A stretch of DNA of 25,000 nt from Glandiceps talaboti (Eukaryota > Hemichordata > Enteropneusta > Spengelidae), in assembly GCF_964340395.1 (NCBI RefSeq), contig NC_135563.1:1620001-1645000 (forward strand), written 5' to 3'. The translations under genes and the position numbers were made by a program. Positions 8,938-25,000 of this stretch are shown here, in pieces. Under the pieces are notes generated by a model. That model was not told where the DNA came from. It was given only the letters and a program-made list of their open reading frames with translations, and did not search any database. Each line of letters begins with the position of its first letter. Positions within the stretch are counted from its first letter, which is position 1.

Positions 8938-11900
8938 ATACATTTCCGTTGAGTAATGAAAAATTATCAGTAACCGTTTTCACATTTCACTCTGACCATT
9001 AAAATGATATTCGAGCACCAGTTGCTATGTAATAGATTACCAATCAAGTCTTGGTGGTTTCGTGTCTGGTTCTTGCGAGACTAACAGTCAGTGTCAATTC
9101 AATCTAAGACTTGGATAATAAATCAGACAGATATATATATATATACCATCACATAATGATATATATATATATATATCATTTAAATTTTGAAAATTAGAGT
9201 TTATATTCATTTCAAATAACACTGGATAACAATGTTCGTGAAGGTATTAAAAACAAACTTTTTTGTCGGTCCGTGTTCTCAATTTACAATCATGTTCATT
9301 TCTCAGCTATTTTCATCAATTGAAGACTACTAGATAATATAACAATTTTAAACATACAAAAGCTATGATACTGTACACTTTATATTAGTTTCATTCAAAG
9401 ATGCTATGATAACCTTTAAGTTGTTATTCTGCTATGTATTATTAAAGTGTGACCAAAAGATCTGAGACATGTGAACAGGCAATTGAAATTGATTTCAGTA
9501 CTGGTTAGCTTCAGTCTATAGTGTTATCGTTTGAAAAGAAAGGGTGATTGCAGCGACATCGTAGATGTCAGAACACACCGTTGATAATTTTGTACCGCGT
9601 ACAGAGAGTTGACAGAGGTCGAGCCACCATCCCCGCATTTTTAGATATACAAGAGCGGGTGGTCTTAGCTTGCGAAAAACCAGGACCGAGCGTAAAAATA
9701 ATAATACGACGGTTAGGGACTTTTATTGTGACAACCGGAATTTGTCCAGGGGTGAAAATAGATTGATATAAGATTTATGTAAATTGAGTATTACGTACTC
9801 AAAACTCAAATCACAACGAATATTCCAAATAAAGTCATTGCATACCGGAAATACTTAAGTATAAATATGCCAAGATGACGGAGAGTCGAGTAAATTTCAT
9901 ATTACAAAAAGCATTTGTTTGGAAATTACTCCTACTTACGGATGGTGATATATATTATCTTCCGGAAGAATATTGCACGACAATGCGGGTGAAATGAACA
10001 TGTTTATGAAATGAACATGCTTTGTCGGTAAAGTATTGTTCATTAACTTTGATACTGACAAGACCGGAATGTGTTTATAAAAGGCCATCACGATACCCGG
10101 ATGTACGCTTAACCGCGACGTTCCTCGTACATCATGCAGTAACAACTAATGGTAAGGTTTTATTTGAAACAGCGCCCAGCAAACTATTAATTTCAACTCT
10201 ACCTGGCTTGTTCTATGGAGAGTCGTTGGAATCCTTTACCTCGTTTTATGGGGTAGGAAATGAAATCTAGTGGGCTGGAAATGGGATACTTTTTGAAAAT
10301 TAATAGGTAATTTTTGGTAGGAAGATTGAAAGAAACGATCGCACAAGATTAGACAGTACCGCCTAATGCTAAATTGGAGTGAAAAGGGGATCGAATTTAA
10401 AATGTGTTGAATGGCTAAATAGGCATATTGCCCTCGTGGATTTGTAAAGGATGGTGTACAATGCAAGAGGTATAGTAGAGGCTTGGGTGATGTATCCGTC
10501 ACCGAATGGCCGTCTCGCTGTCTCCACACTGTTTGTACGCTAAGGTTCATGTTTCTCCTCCGTGTCGGTGGTTATTACTACACAGCTGTATTCAATGCAT
10601 ATCACTGCGATCCCTTGCTCTTGATAAGCGGAAATTTTTCTGTTCTGTTTTGATTAGAAAAGAAAATACTATGGCATTGATCCCCTTTCTCGTCAATATC
10701 GTTGTAAGTAGTGTCAAAGGGCGGCTGTGATTTTTTTGTAAAAAGATGCCCCTTCGACTCAACACAAAATGTCAAATTAACGTCACGGTGCTCGCAGACG
10801 GACTCTCAAGTAATATCAACCGTGATGAGTGCAAGCAAAGTGGCTAAAAACGGTTCTTAATTTGTTCGAATAGCGTTTATCGGACTGACTGTGTGTGGTA
10901 GTATTTAGTGAGTGAAATAGTCCAGAATTTATCGAACTCATAACACCAAGTGTCGATGGTCGTCTACTGTTACGCTCGGATATGCTATCTGCTTAATGTT
11001 CATTGTAACACATGATGCGGTGTGATGCCTATCTTACATCTAGTCCCCTCCCCCGGTAGACAAGACGGCGGGCTATAATACTGTTTAGCTAGCGTCCCGG
11101 GAAACGAATGACACAAGCTAATGACAGCCATACATGTCTGAAGGTCTCTATGAACAAACCCAACACACTCAGTTATTTTAACAAATCGTATGTACACATG
11201 GTGATAAAACAATGGACAAGCTACTACGAAATAGGACATACCTCTTCTATTTTACCACAAAATGTCATTTTCATGCCTAAACGTGTTTCTGTGTTTGTTA
11301 GCCTACTTGAAAGCTAACAAAACGTTGTCAACATAGACAGTTGGCCCATGGTTGGAAATTACCAAGACGATTTCGACAGCCCCATTAGGAACAAGCCGCC
11401 TATAAATTATTTCTGATGAGACTTCCAAAAGGCTTTTAGCTGCTCCCAAAAGTTGCAAAAATGACTTCAGCTTGTGTTGGTCTGGCTGACGTACTGGTGA
11501 TATATTTTGAAAAAGCTTTCGCGTATTCAATCTGAATGGCTCGTCGGTTGATCTCATGTATGCTGACACTCATCTGATCAACGACTCCTGCTACTACGCC
11601 TTATATTATATTTAGGTGTGATATGCGTATATTACAATGCGAGTGTTTGAAGGAAGAAAACCTGAGATTACATTTGATTTTAACCACGCCCAACATTGAG
11701 ATGAAAATACTGCAAATACATGTTTGTCGGTGAGAACTCGGTTGTTGAAATAAAAATAGAATTTGGTCGACTTGGAGACAGCGTAGAAAGGTTAATTAAA
11801 CTGTGTACATACAGCACCAGACAACATGCATCTGACACAGTTGAGCTGGTGTACTGGGACCGAGAGGGCCGAGTGGGTGGGACACTTTTTCTCTGCTCCG

Positions 11901-12186
11901 CTGATCATGGAAGTATCAAGTAATCAGGCATGGATAATACTTGTATCCTACTGATTCTCTTCCAATATATGATTGTGGCAAGTGGGGTTCCTACGTGTTT
12001 GTGCTTTATCGTGTGATACGTATAGCAGTTGGTGAGTAACATCACAACACCAACACCGACCATCAATCACAAATGTATTCAGTATCGAATCTCTTGCATA
12101 ACATACTCTTATAAGACCAACAAAGTGACCGAAAATGAATGAACTAATGCTATCTATGACAAAGCAGCCGCTGAGGTCGTAGTACC
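8938..12186. other. Intergenic region, no gene recognised
   Basis: Open frames up to about 104 codons occur (- strand 10236-10550 and 11303-11569; + strand 9548-9766 and 11720-11923). None resembles a family I can name, and none has a supporting splice or neighbour pattern. A direct repeat GAAATGAACATG occurs at about 9989 and 10007. The AT palindrome at 9131-9180 is listed separately. Confidence 0.4.
9131..9180. repeat. AT dinucleotide repeat with 26-bp perfect palindrome
   Basis: An (AT)n run at 9131-9145 is followed after about 10 bases by a perfect palindrome at 9155-9180 (AATGATAT...ATATCATT). Such tracts can extrude a cruciform and are prone to instability. No other function is implied. 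Confidence 0.85.
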
Positions 12187-12226
12187 TAGTTATTAGTTAT
12201 TAGTTATTAGTTATTAGTTATTAGTT
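12187..12226 (+). repeat. (TAGTTAT)n heptamer microsatellite
   Basis: Five perfect TAGTTAT units and a partial sixth (TAGTT). A simple sequence repeat with no gene nearby. Confidence 0.95.
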
Positions 12227-19239
<7,013 letters not shown>

Positions 19240-19254
19240 AGTAGCTTTGTGTGT

Positions 19255-19821
19255 CGCTCTATAAAATTCTGTACAAACAGATCAAGAATTAATATTGTTT
19301 CTAAGGATTTTAAGATGTTGGCTTTTATAAAACGCACCTGTAAACATTTGAATTACAAGGCTTTGATAAACCTTTACTTTTCTTTTGTTTGAAGTCCCTT
19401 GGATTACTGCTCGCCTGTCTAGTCACCGCATCAAACTTATCTCATACATTAACTGGAAAGAGTTCAACACAAATTTACCAAACATCTATACTTTCATTCA
19501 GGGCCAGATTACTCAAGAAATGTTTATCACTAACTCTGTGTCATGAATTTCGTCTTCCAACACTTGAGACAATTAGGTGAAAATGCCATGACTTACTGTT
19601 TCTGTTTAAGATTATAAATTCACTGCATCGTACCTGACGTCCTTGCACGTGTCAACATTAACGTTCCATCAATTAATCTCCGTCGCAGTCAATATTTTAT
19701 CTTCAGCTCGTACGATTATTGTAAAATTCTCTTTTTTTACACTCTAAGCTATTTCGAGGATATTGATATGTTTGATGATTTTAATATTTTGAAAAACACT
19801 TTATTTAACTACCCATTTTAA
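19255..19821 (+). pseudogene. LINE ORF2 C-terminal fragment, inactivated
   Basis: The C-terminal part of a LINE ORF2 polyprotein, no longer codable. In-frame stops fall at 19390 (TGA, probably from an Arg CGA), 19420 (TAG, in place of the Trp usual after CSPV), 19450, 19531 and 19615 (TAA). Near 19531-19580 a neighbouring frame reads LCHEFRLPTLETIR, closer to the family than the main frame. This suggests a compensating pair of small indels. No reverse transcriptase catalytic motif is present in the fragment. Confidence 0.8.
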
Positions 19822-19943
19822 TTCATTTTAACAGTACTTGTCCTGTTTTGTGTATGTCTGTCTTTTATGTGTATTATAAATAGTTCAATTATTATTACTT
19901 TTTTCAATAAACCTGTAATTATGGCAATCTGTGGGTTCACGAG

Positions 19944-20006
<63 letters not shown>

Positions 20007-20014
20007 AAAAAAAA
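19944..20014 (+). repeat. (TAAA)n tail of the LINE, ending in an A run
   Basis: About 16 TAAA units followed by an A run up to a G at 20015. It directly follows GTGGGTTCACGAG at the end of the LINE 3'UTR, so it is best explained as the element's tail rather than an independent microsatellite. Confidence 0.9.
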
Positions 20015-23000
20015 GAAAAGAAGTGTCGCCATTGTTCGCATCGATTCTTACAGACACTTTTGTTACAAATTTTAAATTTGGCGCCAGTCTATCAACACTA
20101 TTCGCTATAATTATATTTTAACTTGTGAAAAAATATTTTAACAAACGTCATCAGTATTTGCTCACAAGTATTAACTCATGTTTGACAGTTATGTTAACTC
20201 AGTTCAACTCCACTGAAAAGAATGGGTTAACTTCGCAAAATATATCTCAGTTTAGGTGACATTCCCATTTACTTGTAGGTCTACAGGTTTTGTTACCACT
20301 GAATGTGCGAGTCCATTCAGCGGCGTTATCAGAGCAAAATGTTTCTTAAATTTGTAGCTGTCTCGGTAATGTTGTGACTAGTATGAACTAATCTACGTCA
20401 ATGCATCAGAACAAGTTGGATTAATACCACTGTAAGGTTTCACAAAAAAGCGGGCAATTCAAGGAGTGCAATATTCAGGTTTTGGAGCTAAAACCCTAGG
20501 TCCCAAAAAAAATGTACTCTTCCCTGCATCCTTGCAGTGTTATAAATGATTGTAACACTGCTCTATTGCCGTTGTTGTATCTCGTAAAAATACACGCGAT
20601 GTCTTAAATCATGTGATGTCTTAAATGATTTCTCTAAACTATAAATCAATACCGACGATCTCAGGAAGTCCTTGCCAAGCCTATTCGATCTAATTCAATC
20701 ATAATACAAATTAATAAATGAGCAAAAATTGAAAGTTGGGGTATTTCGCTTTGGGATGGCCGTCGTTTTAGCACCGTTGTTGTTAGAGTGTAATTTCATG
20801 TATCTTTACTTTTTGCAATAATTATTCTATTATGTGTGATAGAAAATATAACACAACGAGACTGTGTCATGACGTCATTGACGAATTAAACCTGGAAAAT
20901 ATAAACATAACATTTAAATTCCATAGATGTGCCGTGGTTAAAAATATGAGGAAGGGTTAAGGGGGCCAAAGCGTTAGAGGTTTATATTTTATCATATTTT
21001 ATTTCAACGTTTGAGAAGAGGCTGAGTAAAACTAGTGCGTGTGAAAATAAAACAAGGACAAACAAGGATGATTATGAAAGGCTAGGGTTACACCATCAAC
21101 AATCTGTCAAGTTCTCTTCCATCTGATACATTAAGCTGTTGGACAAAGAAAAACGGCAGCAAAAAGTGAACATCTATTATTACTGAGATCATCATGAGTA
21201 ACAACAACAATGCAGCAAATGATCGTCCATATTGATGTGATACTAGTAGTATATGTCCACCGTTGTATCGCTGATAACAGACAATGGCGTCCAGGGCCGA
21301 GGGGTGTTGTAGCTACTCAACCACGGCACAATTGTTGGTAGACAGCGGACAATTACCAACAAACGATTTGTGGAAATTAGTCAGCCTCTTGAAATGTTAG
21401 GATGTGCCAAGCTTGAAGGTAGAGACCAATAGGATATTTTTTACTCATCAAAATTTGAGAAGTATAGGGTTAAGCTAGCGAGATATTGTGTAATTAGACA
21501 TCTGCTATTATGTTTTAATTGTTCTCACGAATAAAATGTAACTGGTTTATTTGGAAGATGTAGCAAGCTATGAATCATTGATGATGACACTGGGCATCAC
21601 ACTGTACTGGGTCTAAGCACTGAACACAATCTTCTAAACATCTGTTTCGTCAACGCCGCGTGTTTCACCGACTTTGTAACGAATTCTAGTGATTGACGAG
21701 GATAAATATACCTTTATATGTTTAACTACGTTACAGACGATGTCATGTTTACGATTAGGGAAAAAAATGGTGGAAAAGGAAGAAACAGTCGAATAATATC
21801 CCAACAATCGAGGCATATTTGTCGATTGCGTCAGTGATTGCTTATCAAAGTTTGCTTTGGCTAGTTGAGCGCGTTAAGAGCTGATCTGGTAGATAAGGCA
21901 GATGAAAGGAACAACCTCTCAGAAAAAATGGAAAGATTGGCAATACATGTAGACAGCCTTAAAAGCTTCCAACAAATTATTGACATCTTTTATGTAATAG
22001 ACATCAACATTCATTGGATGAAATGGAGTATACAAGCTTCATCAAATTGTTAAACGACATAAGAAATTGAACACCCATGTTTCGTTTGCCTCGTTTACAT
22101 TCTAATCGGATGTCGATTTCTCTCTCAATCTAAGCGAATTTTCATCAAATAAACTCGATCGAGCACATATTTCACATTCGTTGTTTACATCTAGATGGCA
22201 TACACTGTGTTAAAACTTATTATCAAATTGATAGAAATGTGTTATTTACAATGAACGTTGTGTCTATTCCGATTGTCTTGTTGAGATGGATGTAGTTGTT
22301 GTCGGTCATCCCAGCGATGGAATGAATAAACGTCGTCGACAACAGAAGAGAGTTTTCCCTTATCTGTAACTGTCGGCGTATGAGCTCTTCTTGTACAGGG
22401 ATCGTCAATCTGGTAATAAATCATCGCTAGTAAAATTAGCTCAATCGGTTGATCCTCGTCTCACAGCAGCCAATATACGCAAGATCGACATCGCTAATGT
22501 CGCAGGGGTCAAAGATGTTGTCGATTTCGGCGGCAAACCTTTTTGTAGCTCGTCCTGTGTATAGGATTTGAATACACAGGTCTGACTTGACTCTGACATA
22601 CCCCTGACATACAAAAATCATATTTTTTTCAACATAGATATCTGCACTGTTTTCCTACAGGGTTGCATAACGATTGAGTCTGACGCATTTGCTTGCATTG
22701 ATACTTCCAAAATGGCTGACATTCAAATTTGTACGATGTTCGACTGTGCACGACTCAAAATCCGTTTCATATCTGGACACTAATATTCGGCAAATAAACT
22801 GTAACGAAGAAATAAAGAGTATAAAGTCATTTTAGCCATAAGTTTGGGTCTGAAATACACAGATGTAGTATATCAAATAGAATCTATTTGTGACCGTCTA
22901 ATTCATGTACTTCGAACACTCACACTTTTCCGAGGTGAGATGAACGTGCCCTTCCATGACATAGTACATGCCAAACTTTACCTTATCATCCCCTCTCATA

Positions 23001-24888
23001 AATCTGAAGTATAAAATTTCACAATTTTTGACATCGACGTTGACATAATTGCCAACTGTAATCATTTTACACAATCTTTCGTTTATCTTCTAGAGAAATA
23101 TGAAAAATTCGTTCTGAGATGCAATGTAATCGCTTCTGACAGTCACTGTTGTGTAAGGATATTTTTTTTTGTAGGATTCCCACGTTCATTTCATGAGAAC
23201 TTATACCTGTCCCGTCTTATTCAACGCGTCACGTGCTAGTCATCGAGGATGTCTTCAGTTTTGTCTCCCAGATATCTTGATTTTAACATTCAGAAATGTT
23301 TTAAATTTTTTTTTCACTTTCATCTTGGTGATGTGTGTGATTGTAAAATGAGCCGGGCGACGCTGTCATTGAAAATAATGATGGCTCAAATGGCGTACAT
23401 GCACCTATACGTTCATTTCACTACTAAATGTCTGTAGGTCTCTATCTCTACCTTGTCTATGGGATGAAACGTAATTGCAAACTGATACAACCTTGCTCCA
23501 AACATAAAAGAAATCTTAGTTGTTAGATGCAGTCTTGATCTGATGAATATTTGGTGGGGTGAAAGGCTGCGTTGAGAGATGTCAAGTCACGATGTTCTTA
23601 AGCAATCAAGTCATCTAATCAATTATCCTATATTCTGAAATTAATTCTACTGGAAATTTATTGAAGATCTTAATTATATGGGTATGAAATGTACAGAGAA
23701 ATGAACAATGTTTGGATGGATATTAATACATCAATTCTGCAAAAATTCATCATACTGGTAATCGGTGCTGTAGAATGCGCTGATCAAATTTGGCGTGAAA
23801 TTAAGAAAGGAATACATGTCCCACTGACACACTTGGTGTAATGGGTTGTGAAGTTGCATAATCGTTATTCTGTTGAAACAAAAGAAACCAACGAAATTTA
23901 GACGGAAGGCCAGGCGTACGGATGTTAAACAGGGCTATATTCAGCCCCCAATAGCCTAAATTCACTGTCTGTCGATTTAGTTAGTACATAGGACATAATA
24001 ACATTCTGTAAAATGCTTGGGCATCAGATGTATGGAGATTTTATCTTGGCTCCATTTTAGCAAAGAAGCCATTGCACAGAACAACGTCTATTGTTTGCAA
24101 CACTGATCAAGAGATAGTAAAGAAATTTCATTAGGTTGCATGGCAACAAGAAATCGATTGTTGCTTAACCAAACGAACTCACTTATGTTAAAAGTATATG
24201 TATATCTTACGGGCTGCGTGATTTTTCGATCGAATGATGAATTTTTCACATCCATTCTGCTGTTCACTTTTCATAGACAGATCTGACGCGGCTATCGGTT
24301 TGGGTGGCGACTAGATATTTATGAAGTGGAAAGGCCATCAGTCATTTTATTAGATCTATAAATTTGCTGATGGGTCTTTTGTACGACTATTTAACTATAT
24401 GTGCCGGTGCCTCTGAGCTAAAAAGTTATAGACTTCAATCCGTCACTGCAAACTTGGTTGACATTTCAGTGGTAATGAACGGTTGGATGTACACGCATTG
24501 GGAACAACATTGTAATGGCTGCGATGGTCACGATAACGGGCGTCAATATGCCATGCGTTTGTTGTGACTGTATAACTACACACTTTGTCTGTTCGTAATT
24601 TTACCTCAGATTCACACTTGGATATTGCTTTTGGAAACTTACAACGTCGTATTTTTCATATATCCTATGTTTACAAAATCCGTGTTTTTCGGTCAACTCG
24701 AGCGATTAAACCAAAAATTCGATATTAATCTATAAAGAGTTTTTACAATTCAAAATTTAGAATAGAAAATATATGTCACTAGGTAAACCGACTCTATCAT
24801 AATATTCGATGGATGACAAAAATCAACTGACTCAAATTTGTTATTAAACTTGTCTACTGTGGAGACAGAGAGAGGTATGATGTTGACC
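20015..24888. other. Intergenic region, no gene recognised
   Basis: Nearly 5 kb of AT-rich DNA. Short minus-strand frames at 22223-22424 and 22436-22621 lie close together but match nothing I know. A full CRE palindrome TGACGTCA lies at 20870-20877, and a short direct repeat GATGTCTTAAAT recurs at about 20598 and 20616. I see no RNA gene or further transposon that I can name. Confidence 0.4.
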
Positions 24889-24985
24889 CCATGCATGCTA
24901 TATTGCATGTTGGCTTGTAAGTGTCTCTCCGCCATGCATGCTATACGACTAGCCGTATTACATGTTACTTTGTAAGTGTCTCTCG
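24889..24985 (+). repeat. Imperfect tandem duplication, about 43 and 54 bp
   Basis: Both copies start CCATGCATGCTATA (24889 and 24932) and end TTGTAAGTGTCTCTC. The second copy carries about 12 extra bases, giving an ATACG-ACTAGC-CGTAT hairpin-like insert. More copies could lie beyond the window end. Confidence 0.85.
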
Positions 24986-25000
24986 AACATCGTCTGCAGT

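Larger units (their letters stand above)
19240..20014 (+). mobile_element. Degenerate 3' end of a non-LTR retrotransposon (Jockey/CR1-type LINE)
   Basis: One + frame (codons starting at positions such as 19255 and 19396) keeps family motifs although broken by stops. IVSKDFKMLAFIKRTCK lies at about 19291-19341, then SPLDYCSPV*SPHQ at 19393-19434 and LERVQHKFTKHLYF at about 19453-19494. VPDVLARVNINVPSINLRRS follows at 19630-19689, and the tail ends FNYPF before TAA at 19819-19821. This is the region after the reverse transcriptase in Jockey/CR1/L2-type ORF2 (family knowledge). A 3'UTR with AATAAA at 19906-19911 and an (AAAT)n/A tail completes the 3' end. The element is 5' truncated or too decayed to follow upstream. 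The exact clade and target-site duplications are not determined. Confidence 0.85.

Noticed and set aside
22223-22621. Neighbouring minus-strand frames that might be two exons
   Set aside because: Each is about 60 codons; I found no family resemblance and did not find a convincing splice pair joining them.

Overview
The window is animal nuclear DNA: AT-rich, spliced genes with GT-AG introns, abundant microsatellites, and a decayed non-LTR retrotransposon. The only gene I can support is a complete three-exon homeobox gene at 2685-4395 (+). It is an orthologue of the vertebrate TLX1/2/3 and Drosophila C15 family. The joined reading frame is 870 nt (289 residues plus stop) and closes exactly. It carries an eh1 repressor motif, an FPWM Pbx-type motif, a TLX-type homeodomain with Thr at position 47, and the family's C-terminal motif. 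The compact introns (308 and 533 bp) and the divergent N-terminus suggest an invertebrate bilaterian, perhaps a lophotrochozoan, but I cannot name the species from the sequence.

Layout. 1-2684: upstream flank of Tlx, no gene seen. 2685-4395: Tlx. 4396 to about 5800: probable 3'UTR and flank with candidate poly(A) signals. 6774-7081: a 308-bp CT-rich array with a C-run core. 7081-7122: a 28-bp sequence also found at 2203. 7482-8664: a 28-bp-unit minisatellite (41 full units). 8816-8937: a 43-bp tandem repeat. 9131-9180: AT repeat and palindrome. 12187-12226: a heptamer repeat. 15928-16200 and 18612-18773: two more CT arrays. About 19240-20014: the 3' end of a Jockey/CR1-type LINE with five in-frame stops and an (AAAT)n tail. 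20015-25000: no gene, with a short imperfect tandem duplication at the end.

The roughly 20 kb downstream of Tlx contains no second gene that I can recognise. Vertebrate and insect Tlx genes often sit near Lbx/ladybird in the NK cluster, but no second homeobox is visible here. The region may hold cis-regulatory sequence for Tlx, which needs cross-species alignment to test. I saw no tRNA, rRNA, CRISPR, operon or prokaryotic feature, and no clear novel system. The most informative results are the Tlx gene model, the hidden LINE remnant, the minisatellite, and the G-quadruplex/triplex-prone tract.
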